From NCBI GenBank assembly GCA_029260755.1, contig JAJDCQ010000011.1:1-57626 (forward strand): DNA of 57,626 nt, read 5' to 3'. Shown here one piece after another: positions 16,687-25,770 of this stretch. Position 1 is the first letter of the stretch; every line of letters starts with the position of its first letter. A model generated the notes under the pieces. It ran no database searches. It saw only the letters and a list, made by a program, of their open reading frames with translations, and was not told where the DNA came from. Source of the stretch: Planctomycetota bacterium. Lineage in GTDB: Bacteria > Planctomycetota > J058 > JAJDCQ01. The position numbers and the translations under genes are program-made.

Positions 16687-19600
16687 CTAGCGATCGCCGC
16701 CGGGGGGAGCTTCGAGGTGCGCCACGATCGTGAGCTCGGTGAAGCTGACCTCGTGCCCGAACGTCGCGAGGCCGATCTGCCCGGCGGCGAGGCGACCCTG
16801 GAGCATGGCCGCCTCGAGCGGGGCGCCGCCGTCGCGTCCGGTCGGCCAGAACGACAGCCGCGGCTGCGCCCCGAGCGTGAGCTCGATGTCGAGGGCATGG
16901 ATCCGACCGGGCGTCGCCGCCTCCACCTTGATCGGTTCCCATCGGAGCAGGCGGCTCTCGAGCATGAGGCGGTGCTGGGGCGGTCGGTTCCGGGCGACGA
17001 TCTCGTTGGCGGCATCGACGAGCCCTCGCACCTTCGGGTCGACGCTCGGGTTCTCGAGCTCGAGGATGTGGAACGCGCTCGCGCCCATCATCGGCTCGGC
17101 GTCGGGGCCGTCGAAGACGCTCACCGCGACGCTCGCCGGTCGCTCGCTCCTGGCCCGCACGCGGACCGAGAACGGCGTGCCCGGCGCGACCCGGTGGCGC
17201 CAGAGGAGACGCTGGAACCCCGCGCCGCGAAGCCCCGACCGCGCGATCGTCCAGGGCGCCTCGACGCCGTGGTTGAGGACGGCGAGCGCCTCGTCGGGGC
17301 AGCGCTTCGGGCTCTGCGCGACGAAGTCGAGCCGCTGCTCCTCGTCCTTGAAGTCGTAGGTCACCTCGACCGCGCCGTCGGCCCGGACGATCGCGCGGCG
17401 CGCGTGAAGGAGGCCGACGAGGCTCGGGTCGATCTTGCGGGCGAGCGGGGCGCCCGCGTCGGGGCGGGTCGGCTCGCCGACGTCGCTCGGCTCCGCGGCG
17501 AGCTCGACGGCGATCTCGACGAGCGCGCCGAGCCCGGCTCGCAGGGACGCGTCGTCCTCGCCGTCGGCCTCGCGGTCGGCCTCGCGTCGCGCGAGCTTCA
17601 CCTCGCCCGCGCAGAGCTCGAGGGCGGCGCGCGCGATCTTGCGGCGCCGGCGCGCGGCAGGATCGCGCGCGTCGGCGTCGGGCTCGGTCAGGGCGAAGAC
17701 GCTTCGCGGAGTCAGGTCCGCCGCGTCGACCTGGAACGCCGCCTCGCCCCGGGGCTCGACGACGATCTGGTCGGCTCCGGCCGCGCCGATGATGCGTCCC
17801 TTCAGCTCCCCGGCCTCGCGGAGCTCGAGCTCGATCTGGCCGCCGCCGGATTCGGCGCGCTGCCGGAGCCCGGCGAACGCCTCGATCCGCAGGTCGGCGA
17901 CGAGGCCGGCCACGGCGAGGACGCCAGCGCTGGTCGCGCGGAGCTCCTCGTCGGCGGCGAGCGCGGGCAGCGCGGCGAGCTCCTGGAGCGCGGCCCGGGC
18001 GGCGTCGGCGCGGCCGTCGGCGATGAGCGCCTCGAGGACGCCGCGGAAGGCCTCGAGGGCGCGGGCGAGGAGCGCGTCGCGGTCGACCGCCGGCGGGTCG
18101 GGCTCGGTCGCGACGGCCGGCGTCGCGTCGTCGCCGCCGTCCGGTCCGGGGTCGGTGGTGGGATCCGGCTCCGGGTCTGCGGGTCCGGGTCCGGGATCGG
18201 GATCCGGCTCCGGATCGGGATCCGGAGGCTCGGGCTCCGGATCGGGCGCGTCGGGCAACGGATCGAGAGGATCGGGCTCCGGATCGCGGTCGGGCTCCGG
18301 ATCGGGAGGCCACGGGTCGTCATCGAACGGATCGACGTCGGGGCGGACCGGGTCGGTCGCGGCGTCCGCGATCCGCGGGCGTCCGTCGTCGCCGCCAGCC
18401 GGCGCCGGAACGTCCTGCCCGCCCTGGCTCGCCACCCAGAGGATCAGGCCGGCCGCGCCGACCGCGACGATGGCGGCGCCGAACGCGACGCCGCGGGAGA
18501 ACCCGTCGCCGGCGGGCGTCGCGATCGCGTCGCGGCGGTGGCCACGCGTGCCGTGGCCTTCGCGCGCCCGCGCGATCGACTTGCCGAGCTTGGCGGTCCC
18601 GCGCCGCGGCGGCCGTGCGACGACCGCCGTCGCGACTCGCTTCGTCGGCGTCGGCGTCGGCGTCGCGTCGAGGGCGTCCCGGTCGATCGCGGCGAGCGCG
18701 GCGAGCGCCTCGGCCGGACTCTGGAAGCGGTCCTCGCGGCGCGGAGCGACCATCCGCTCGAGGACCCGGCGCACCGGCGGCGCGATCCGCTGGGCGAAGG
18801 GGTCCTCGGGGCCGAGCAGCTCGTCGTGGAGGACCAGGGCGATCACCTCCATCGGGTGGTCGGCCCGGTGGGGGAGCTCGCCGGTCACCGCGTGGTAGAG
18901 GGTCGCGCCGAGGCCGTAGATGTCGGAGACGGCGTCGGCCGCCCGCGGGTCCTTCGCCTGCTCGGGCGACATGTAGTTCGGCGAGCCCATCGTGGCGCCG
19001 GCCTGGGTGAGGCTGCCGCTGTCGGCGAAGACCGCGTCGTCGGTGAACTTCGCGAGGCCGAGGTCCGCGAGGTGGACGCCGCGCGTCGCCGTGTCGATGA
19101 GGATGTTCGCCGGCTTGAGGTCGCGGTGGACGACGCCGGTGTGGCTCGCGGCGACGAGCGCCTCGGCGACGCCGATACCGATCTCGACGGTGCGGCTCGC
19201 GGAGATCGCGCCCGCGCGGGCGATCTCGGCGGCGAGGCTCTCGCCCTCGATCAGCTCCATCGAGAACCAGTAGAGGCCGTCGTCCTCGCCGACCTCGAAG
19301 ATCCTGACGATGTTGGTGTGGTCGAGGGCGGCCGCGGCGCGCGCCTCGCGGATGAAGCGCTTCACGAACGCGGGGCGCTCGGCCATGTGCGGGGCGAGCA
19401 CCTTGAACGCGACCTCGCGCTCGAGCGAGACCTGCTTCGCCCGGTAGACCGTGCCCTGCGCGCCGCGCGCGATGGGCGCGAGGATCTTGTAGCCGCCGAT
19501 GAGCTGGCCGACGAGCTCGGAGCCGGCCGTCCGGAAGGGCGGTCGCTTGCGGCGGCCCGTCGCGGGGCGAAGCGGCTTGCTCGCGGCCGGGACCGGGCGG

Positions 19601-20019
19601 GTCGCCGGCCGCCGTCCGCTTCGCCTCTTCGCCTTCGCGGCGGGCGGCGGCTGATCGGCCCGGCGCTCCTCGGACGCGAGCATCCGATCGACCATGCTCG
19701 CGTCGAGGGCGACGAGCTTCGCGCCGCTCGCCCCGAGCTCGACGCTGTCGTAGATGCCGACGACGCTCCCGCTGTGCGGGTCGTCGGACAGCAGCGCCGC
19801 CTCGCGGCCGCTCGTCGGTCGGACGAGCTTGACCGGGACGTGGTCCCGGGCGCCGGACTCGGCGATCGCCTCCGACACGAGCAGGCGCTCGGCGAGGAGC
19901 GCCGCGCAGCGCGGGCACGCGAGGAGGTGGGCCGTGACCGCGCGATGGTCCTCGTCCGCGACCTCCCCGTCGAGGAAGGCCTGGGAGACGGAGTCGACGT
20001 CGCGGCACGAGACGGGCAA
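16687..20019 (-). CDS. Membrane Ser/Thr kinase B with N-terminal zinc-finger anti-sigma motif
   Basis: This is a 1110-residue protein. Residues 1-60 are an anti-sigma-type zinc finger (HLLACPRC: His31-x3-Cys35-x2-Cys38). A Lys/Arg/Pro linker leads to a kinase domain (about 177-440) with Lys206 in VAFK, HRDLKPAN with Asp300, and DLG in place of DFG. A membrane helix spans about 511-531. It is followed by a Pro/Asp/Glu-rich stalk, a helical region and a C-terminal beta-sandwich module (VTYDFKDEEQ ... IGLATFGHEVSFTELTIV). It should sense an outside or envelope signal and phosphorylate proteins inside. The TTG start at 20019 is chosen by comparison with kinase C, whose N-terminus lines up (CxDVDSVxQAFLDGE); a GTG at 20055 is the alternative. 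Unlike kinase C, no sigma factor gene adjoins it. Confidence 0.88.
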   Translation of the reverse strand: MPVSCRDVDSVSQAFLDGEVADEDHRAVTAHLLACPRCAALLAERLLVSEAIAESGARDHVPVKLVRPTSGREAALLSDDPHSGSVVGIYDSVELGASGAKLVALDASMVDRMLASEERRADQPPPAAKAKRRSGRRPATRPVPAASKPLRPATGRRKRPPFRTAGSELVGQLIGGYKILAPIARGAQGTVYRAKQVSLEREVAFKVLAPHMAERPAFVKRFIREARAAAALDHTNIVRIFEVGEDDGLYWFSMELIEGESLAAEIARAGAISASRTVEIGIGVAEALVAASHTGVVHRDLKPANILIDTATRGVHLADLGLAKFTDDAVFADSGSLTQAGATMGSPNYMSPEQAKDPRAADAVSDIYGLGATLYHAVTGELPHRADHPMEVIALVLHDELLGPEDPFAQRIAPPVRRVLERMVAPRREDRFQSPAEALAALAAIDRDALDATPTPTPTKRVATAVVARPPRRGTAKLGKSIARAREGHGTRGHRRDAIATPAGDGFSRGVAFGAAIVAVGAAGLILWVASQGGQDVPAPAGGDDGRPRIADAATDPVRPDVDPFDDDPWPPDPEPDRDPEPDPLDPLPDAPDPEPEPPDPDPEPDPDPGPGPADPEPDPTTDPGPDGGDDATPAVATEPDPPAVDRDALLARALEAFRGVLEALIADGRADAARAALQELAALPALAADEELRATSAGVLAVAGLVADLRIEAFAGLRQRAESGGGQIELELREAGELKGRIIGAAGADQIVVEPRGEAAFQVDAADLTPRSVFALTEPDADARDPAARRRRKIARAALELCAGEVKLARREADREADGEDDASLRAGLGALVEIAVELAAEPSDVGEPTRPDAGAPLARKIDPSLVGLLHARRAIVRADGAVEVTYDFKDEEQRLDFVAQSPKRCPDEALAVLNHGVEAPWTIARSGLRGAGFQRLLWRHRVAPGTPFSVRVRARSERPASVAVSVFDGPDAEPMMGASAFHILELENPSVDPKVRGLVDAANEIVARNRPPQHRLMLESRLLRWEPIKVEAATPGRIHALDIELTLGAQPRLSFWPTGRDGGAPLEAAMLQGRLAAGQIGLATFGHEVSFTELTIVAHLEAPPGGDR

Positions 20020-20219
20020 CGGGGTTCGCCCTTCGTTCGTCGCCCGGCGGACCACGGGGCCCGGGCAGGCGACATGGAAACCGGACGTCTCTTCGCAAGC
20101 GGCGGGCCGAACGCGCCGCGTCGCAAGCCGTGCCATTCCAAGATGCGGCGGCGGCTTCGTCAACCGCAGGTGTGGCCGTCCGGGGACGTTCGGGCGAGTC
20201 GTGCCCGGCCACGGGCCGG

Positions 20220-21449
20220 TCAGACCCTCAGGAGATCGCGGGCGATGTGGGTGATCTGGATCTCGTCGGTGCCGCCGTAGATCTGGAGGACCTTGGCGTC
20301 GCGGCAGAGCTGCTCGACCGCGAACTCCGCCATGTAGCCGTTGCCGCCGAAGAGCTGCACCGCCTCGAGGGCGCACTCCATCGCGGCCTGCGCCGAGTAG
20401 AGCTTGCAGGCCGACGCGGCGGCGAGCGACATCGTCTTGCCGGCGCCGGCCATCTCGATCTGCTGGAAGACGAGGTTCTGGATGTTCTGCCGGGCGACCT
20501 CCATCTTCGCGAGCTTGAGCTGCACGAGCTGGAACTCGCCGATCGGCTTGCCGAACTGCACCCGCGTGCGCGCGTAGTCGACGCTCAGCTCGAGGCAACG
20601 CTCGACGATCCCGAGCGCCATCGCGGCGACGGCGGTGCGCTCGTCGGTGAACGTCTCCTTGGCGCCGGAGCGGCCGCCGCCGGCCTCCTCGGTCTCCCCG
20701 AGGAGCTGATCCTTGCCGACGCGGACGTCCTCGAAGAAGAGCTCACCGGTCGGCGAGGAGTGGAGCCCCATCTTGCGAAGCGGCTTGCTCCGGGTGACGC
20801 CGGGATGCATCCCCTCGAGGACGAAGCTCAGCACCTTCCGCTCGGCGGGCGGGTTGCCCTCGTCGAGCTTGCAGATGAAGACGATCGTGTCGGCGTAGGG
20901 CCCGTTCGTGATGAACGTCTTCTGACCGTTGAGGACGTAGCCCTCGCCGTCGCGGCGCGCGGTGGCGGCCATCGATCCGAACGCGTCCGACCCCGAGCCG
21001 GGCTCGGTGATCGCCCACGCGCCGATCTTCTCGAGCGTCATGAGGTCGAGCGCCCACCGCTCCTTCTGGGCGATCGTCCCGCGGGCCATGATCGCGTTCG
21101 CCGTCAGGCCCATGCTGACGCCGAGGGCGGTCACCATGCCGGGGCTGTAACGGCAGAGCTCGATGATCGGGAGGAGCCGCATCGCGGCCATGTTCATCGC
21201 CGACTCGGGGTCGAGCTCCTTCTTCTCGATCGTCTCTCCCGCCTCGCGAGCGCGCGCCTTCGCGATCTGAGAGTCGAAGCGCTCCTTCGCCATGTCCTCG
21301 AGGCCGAAGGTGCTCGCGAACTTCCGGAGCACCTCGTAGGGCGGGGTGTCGCCGTGCTCGAGCTCCTCGAGGTTCGGCTTGATCTCGGCCTCGATGAAGC
21401 CGCGGATCATGGTGCGGATCTGGGCGTGGGTCTGGCTCCACTCGAACAT
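20220..21449 (-). CDS. Acyl-CoA dehydrogenase
   Basis: This 409-residue flavoenzyme shows the family order: an N-terminal helical domain, then IGAWAITEPGSGSDAFGSMA and YVLNGQKTFITNGPYAD (FAD/substrate beta domain). The C-terminal helical domain has FGKPIGEFQLVQLKLAKM, QLFGGNGYMAEF and RDAKVLQIYGGTDEIQ. The catalytic Glu is expected in the YGGTDEIQ region or the preceding helix. It oxidises an acyl-CoA to the enoyl-CoA, passing electrons to ETF in the cytoplasm. Chain-length preference cannot be told. The ATG at 21449 follows a purine-rich GAGCGAG and gives the usual family N-terminus; a longer frame to 21563 runs into a palindromic repeat region. No beta-oxidation partner gene is near. Confidence 0.95.
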   Translation of the reverse strand: MFEWSQTHAQIRTMIRGFIEAEIKPNLEELEHGDTPPYEVLRKFASTFGLEDMAKERFDSQIAKARAREAGETIEKKELDPESAMNMAAMRLLPIIELCRYSPGMVTALGVSMGLTANAIMARGTIAQKERWALDLMTLEKIGAWAITEPGSGSDAFGSMAATARRDGEGYVLNGQKTFITNGPYADTIVFICKLDEGNPPAERKVLSFVLEGMHPGVTRSKPLRKMGLHSSPTGELFFEDVRVGKDQLLGETEEAGGGRSGAKETFTDERTAVAAMALGIVERCLELSVDYARTRVQFGKPIGEFQLVQLKLAKMEVARQNIQNLVFQQIEMAGAGKTMSLAAASACKLYSAQAAMECALEAVQLFGGNGYMAEFAVEQLCRDAKVLQIYGGTDEIQITHIARDLLRV

Positions 21450-21565
21450 CGGCTCGCTCGCTCCAGGTCGTGCGGTTGGGATGCGGGGGGCGATCAACCT
21501 ACCACAAACGGCCGGACGCAAACTCGGGAAGAGGTGCGTCAGTGGTGAACCGAGAACCGGCAATG

Positions 21566-21651
21566 TGCAATCCGCGCAAATCCGCGTAATCCGCGGTTCC
21601 CACTCGTTCGAGGGCGAGAGCGGGAACCGCGGATTTCGCGGATTGCGCGGA
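21566..21651. repeat. Palindromic repeat family 1, copy 3
   Basis: The left arm (21566-21601, with AATCCGCG-type units) and right arm (21621-21651) are imperfect inverted copies around a 19-base loop. The arms match the copies at 7-94 and 207-297. It fills the gap between the starts of the acyl-CoA dehydrogenase gene and the end of the kinase C gene. No other feature is visible in 21450-21702. Confidence 0.85.
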
Positions 21652-21702
21652 CGGACCCGGGTCGGGCGAAGTCGCTGCCGTCGCGAACCGACGAGAGGCG
21701 GA

Positions 21703-24700
21703 TCAGCTTCCGCCGCCGCCGAAGCGCTTCCGCAACTCCTCGGCCGCCTTGCGACGCTCCTCGGGAGTCATCTGGCTCGGGTCGAAGCCGCCCGGGCGAC
21801 GAGGGTCGTTCGGATCGAAGTCGCGGCGCGGGTCGTTGCCGTCGCGGCCGCTCTCGCCATCCTTGCCGCGCTCGCCGCCGTTCATCGGGCCTTCGCCCTC
21901 GCCGCCTTCACCCTCGCCGCTACCGACGCCTTCACCCTCGCCGCCGCCGTTCCCGCCGGCGCGCTCGCGCTCGCCGCGCTGCCACTCCTCGTAGCGCTTG
22001 CGCCACTCCTCGGACCACCTCCGGCGCTCCTCCTCGGTCTTGCCGATCCGGATGTGGCCTCGGATACGGACCTCGTTGAAGCCGGCCGTCTTGCCGTAGG
22101 TCGCGAGGCCGACGCCGCCGCCGGCGATCCAGTCGACGTTCGCCTCGAGGGAGGGCTTTCCGCGACCGTCGCCCTCGGGGAAGAACTGGAGGTAGGCGCC
22201 CTTCGCTCCGCGGCGGGCGCGGACGAGGAGATCCCAGCTCCGCGGGCGCTTCTTGCCGACCTCGGCGAACGCGAGGTCCTCGAAGCGGAGGAAGCCCTCC
22301 TCGCGCAGGATCACGTGCTGCGGATGGCCGAACGGCTCGATCCGCTCGTTGAGCTTCTCGATCTCCTCGTTCCGGCCGGTGAACGGGTCGAGCTGGAAGC
22401 TCGCGGCGCAGACGATCGGACCGCCCTCGCGGCCGCGGTCGCGGTTCTCGCCGAGCTGCTCGAACATCGTGATCGCGGCGTTCTGGCCCTTCGCCTCGGC
22501 GCGGACCTCGGCCTCCATTCCGGCGAGGAGCTGGTGACGCCAGGCGAGCCGCTTCCAGCCGAGGCCGAAGAGCGCCTTCTGCTTGGGCGGCACCGTCCAC
22601 GCCTGCTCGAGGTCGCGCTCGGTGAAGCGGCCCTTGTTGAGCCACCCCATCCACCGGTCCTCGAGCCCGCGCGGGCTGACGATCTCCCAGTCGCGGCGCT
22701 GGGCCGGGTCGCTGAAGTCGTAGACGATCTCCCACCGCCCGTCGGGGAGGCGCTTCACATCCTTGGTCGCGAGCATCGCGAGGAGCGCCTTCTCGTCGGC
22801 CGGGTCGGCCGGCGGTCCGAGCGCTCCGGCGGCCTCGCCGCCGTCGGGATCGTGCCCCTCGGCGACGACCGCGCCGCCGTCCTCGGGCGTGCTCGGGTCG
22901 CCTTCGCCGCGGTCCGGCTCGGCCGCCGCGAGCTCCGCGGCGAGGGTGCGCTGCGCCGCCAGGAGCGCGGCGAAGCCGAGACGCCAGCTCGCGTCGAGGT
23001 CGCCGCCGCGCTCGCCCGCGGCGATCGCGGCCTCCTCGCCCTTCGCCGGGCCGAGGTCGCCCTTCGCGAGAGCGAGGAGGACGCGGGCCCGCTGGCCCTC
23101 GACGACGCTGACCGGCGCCTTGGCCTCCTCGACCGTCGTGAGGATGTAGCCGGGCGCGACGTCGGTCAGGAAGACCTCGCGGTAGCCCGTCGGGCCGCCG
23201 GTGAGGATGATCTTGTGCGGGTTGTCGGCCGTGCCGGTGACGCGGCCGCGGTCGACGACCGAGCCGTCGGCGAGCGGGATCGGGTCGCCGACCGTCGCGC
23301 TCCAGCCGCCGCGATCGGAGCGCTTCTTGATCGCCTTCCACGCCTCGTCGCGCACCTTGGCGACGATCGTCGCCGCGTCGAGGACGCCCGACGCGGTCGA
23401 GGCGAGCTGGGCGTGGTCGCCGAGCGCGCCCGAGCCGACGAGCTCGGCGAGGGCCGTCCGAGCATCGGTGGACGGTCCAGTGCCGAGCCCGATGAGCACG
23501 TCCCGGACGCTCGCGTCGATCCGGCTGGCGAGGAGGACCTCCTCGCTCGGGCCGACGTCGGGCTCGATGGGATCGGGCGTCGAATCGGCGCCGCCGCCGT
23601 CGGCGACGGTCGCCTCGCCCGCTCCGCCGTCGTCGGGGGGCTCGGTCGCGTCGGGGTCGCTGCCCGAGTCGCCGGTTCCCGAGCCGTCGCCGCTTCCGTC
23701 GGCGCCGACGAGCTCGCGCGCCTTCCGGAGGAGCTCGTCCTCGGTCAGGTCGCCGGCCGGCTCCGGCGGCGTCGGAATCGTCGAGCTGTCGGGACCGTCG
23801 CTCCCGCCGCCCGATCCGTCGCCTCCACCGCCGGTCGTGCCGCCGCTCGTGCTTCCGTCGTCATCATCGTCGATGACGAGCGGCGAGCCGGAGCCGCCGT
23901 TCGGGGTGGGCGTCGAGCCCCCGCGCGCCGTGCCGCCGTCGTCGGTCGGCGGCGTCTGCTCGGTCTGCCCGAGCGCCCACAGGAACGCGAGCGAGAGACC
24001 GACGAGCACCGCCGCCGCGACGACGAAGCCGAACGCTCCGCTGCTCCGGCGCGGGACGCCGCGCGGTCGGGCGACGTGGGCCGCCGGCACCGAGCCGGAC
24101 GCGGGCTGGGCGAGCCGACCGCTCGGCCGCCGCCGACCACTCGCGCCGGGCTGGGCTCGCGCGCCCGAGCCGGGCTGGGCTCGCGAGCTCGTGCCGGCCG
24201 CGAGGCCGCGGTGGCTGCTGGCCGCGTTCGGGCTCGCCGTGAGGCGCGCGACCGGCGCGCCGGTCGCGCGACCCGAGGCGAGGCGCGGGACCTCGCCGCG
24301 CCTGAGCGCGTCGAGGGCGGCGGTCAGCTCCTCGGCCGTCTGGATGCGATCCTCGCGTTCGAGCGAGACCATGTTCCGGAGCACCGTCCGCAGGGCCGGT
24401 GGGATCCGTCCGCCGAAGGGGTCCTCGGGACCGAGGAGCTGCTCGTTCATCAGGCGAGCGATCACCTCGAGCGCGCCGCGGGCCCGGTGCGGCACCTCGC
24501 CGGTCGCGGCGTGGTAGAGGGTCGCGCCGAGGGCGTAGATGTCGGAGACGTGATCGGCGCTGCGCGGGTCGCGCGCCTGCTCGGGCGACATGTAGTTGGG
24601 CGAGCCCATCATCGTGCCCGCGCTGGTGAGGCTGCCGCTCGCGTCGCCCTCGGCGTCGATCCACTTCGCCAGCCCGAGGTCGGCGAGGAAGACCTGCCCG

Positions 24701-25770
24701 TCGGGACGGAGGAGGATGTTCGGCGGCTTGATGTCGCGGTGGGCGATCCCCTGGCTCCGGGCGTGCTCGAGGGCGCGGGCGCAGCCGGCGCCGATCGAGA
24801 TCACGTCCTGCTGCGGGAGCGCGCCGCGGGTCTTGATCGCGTCGGCCAGGCTCTCGCCCTCGATGAACTCCATCGAGTAGTAGGAGAGCCCGCGGCCCTC
24901 GCCGATGTCGTAGATCCGGACGAGGTTCGGATGCTCGAGCGCGGCGGCGGCGCGCGCCTCGCGGAGGAAGCGCTTGACGTACTTCTCCCGCGCGGCGAGT
25001 CGGGGGCTGAGCACCTTGAGGGCGACGACCCGCTCCATCGAGAGCTGCTTCGCGCGGTAGACCGTGCCCATCCCGCCCTTCGCGAGCAGGTCGATGATCT
25101 GGTAGCCGCCGAGGACGACCCCGACGAGCTCCTCGCCGGCCGTCTTCGCGGGACGCTTCTTCTTCTTCCGCTTGAGCTTCTTGCGCGGCGTCGCGCTCGC
25201 GGAGTCGGCGCTGGCCGAGTCGGTGCTCACCGAGTCGGCCGCGCTGTCGAGCGAGCTGGCGAGGTCGAGGTCGCCGCTCGAGACGTTCTCGGTGCCGATC
25301 TCGGCGAGCGGCGCGTCGGTCGTCGCCTCGACCTTCTCGAACCCGGGCGCGTCGGTCGCGGGCGTCCGCTTCACGTCGAGGTCGGGCAGCGGGATCGCCT
25401 CGACGCCCGGGCGCGTCTCCATCTCGTCGTCGACCTCGCCGGGGGCCTCGGCCTCGGCCTCGCCGGCGACCGCCGAGACCTCGTCGTCGTCCTCGTCCTC
25501 GTCCTCGCCGGCCACCGTCGGGGCGAAGGGATCGTCGGGGACGATCGTCTCGTCGCCGTGGATGATCGCAGTGATGCCGAGCCCGTCGGGAACGACCTCA
25601 CGGCCGAGCGCCTCGGCGAGGCTCGCGGTCACCAGCACGCGTTCGGCGAGGACGCCGGTGCACCGGGGGCAGGTCAGGAGATGACCCTGGACCGAGATGT
25701 GGTCCTCGGGCGAGGTCTCTCCGTCGAGGAACGCCTGCGCTACCGAGTCGACGTCCTGACACTTGATCAC
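21703..25770 (-). CDS. Membrane Ser/Thr kinase C with N-terminal anti-sigma zinc finger, coupled to an ECF sigma factor
   Basis: This is a 1355-residue protein. The N-terminal zinc finger has HLLTCPRC (His30-x3-Cys34-x2-Cys37), the ZAS-type motif of anti-sigma factors. An acidic linker and a Lys/Arg block lead to a kinase domain at about 223-490 (VALK Lys252, HRDIKPPN Asp346, DLG in place of DFG). A membrane helix lies near 575-600, followed by a Gly/Ser/Asp-rich stalk. A long extracytoplasmic region ends in a beta-sandwich module (EIVYDFSDPAQRRDW ... VGLATYGKTAGFNEVRIRG) and a Glu/Arg/Gly-rich tail. The GTG start (25770) overlaps the sigma-factor stop (25769-25767), so expression is coupled. 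The likely role is to bind and release the sigma factor in response to an envelope signal, with phosphorylation as part of the switch. This role is inferred. Confidence 0.9.
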   Translation of the reverse strand: MIKCQDVDSVAQAFLDGETSPEDHISVQGHLLTCPRCTGVLAERVLVTASLAEALGREVVPDGLGITAIIHGDETIVPDDPFAPTVAGEDEDEDDDEVSAVAGEAEAEAPGEVDDEMETRPGVEAIPLPDLDVKRTPATDAPGFEKVEATTDAPLAEIGTENVSSGDLDLASSLDSAADSVSTDSASADSASATPRKKLKRKKKKRPAKTAGEELVGVVLGGYQIIDLLAKGGMGTVYRAKQLSMERVVALKVLSPRLAAREKYVKRFLREARAAAALEHPNLVRIYDIGEGRGLSYYSMEFIEGESLADAIKTRGALPQQDVISIGAGCARALEHARSQGIAHRDIKPPNILLRPDGQVFLADLGLAKWIDAEGDASGSLTSAGTMMGSPNYMSPEQARDPRSADHVSDIYALGATLYHAATGEVPHRARGALEVIARLMNEQLLGPEDPFGGRIPPALRTVLRNMVSLEREDRIQTAEELTAALDALRRGEVPRLASGRATGAPVARLTASPNAASSHRGLAAGTSSRAQPGSGARAQPGASGRRRPSGRLAQPASGSVPAAHVARPRGVPRRSSGAFGFVVAAAVLVGLSLAFLWALGQTEQTPPTDDGGTARGGSTPTPNGGSGSPLVIDDDDDGSTSGGTTGGGGDGSGGGSDGPDSSTIPTPPEPAGDLTEDELLRKARELVGADGSGDGSGTGDSGSDPDATEPPDDGGAGEATVADGGGADSTPDPIEPDVGPSEEVLLASRIDASVRDVLIGLGTGPSTDARTALAELVGSGALGDHAQLASTASGVLDAATIVAKVRDEAWKAIKKRSDRGGWSATVGDPIPLADGSVVDRGRVTGTADNPHKIILTGGPTGYREVFLTDVAPGYILTTVEEAKAPVSVVEGQRARVLLALAKGDLGPAKGEEAAIAAGERGGDLDASWRLGFAALLAAQRTLAAELAAAEPDRGEGDPSTPEDGGAVVAEGHDPDGGEAAGALGPPADPADEKALLAMLATKDVKRLPDGRWEIVYDFSDPAQRRDWEIVSPRGLEDRWMGWLNKGRFTERDLEQAWTVPPKQKALFGLGWKRLAWRHQLLAGMEAEVRAEAKGQNAAITMFEQLGENRDRGREGGPIVCAASFQLDPFTGRNEEIEKLNERIEPFGHPQHVILREEGFLRFEDLAFAEVGKKRPRSWDLLVRARRGAKGAYLQFFPEGDGRGKPSLEANVDWIAGGGVGLATYGKTAGFNEVRIRGHIRIGKTEEERRRWSEEWRKRYEEWQRGERERAGGNGGGEGEGVGSGEGEGGEGEGPMNGGERGKDGESGRDGNDPRRDFDPNDPRRPGGFDPSQMTPEERRKAAEELRKRFGGGGS

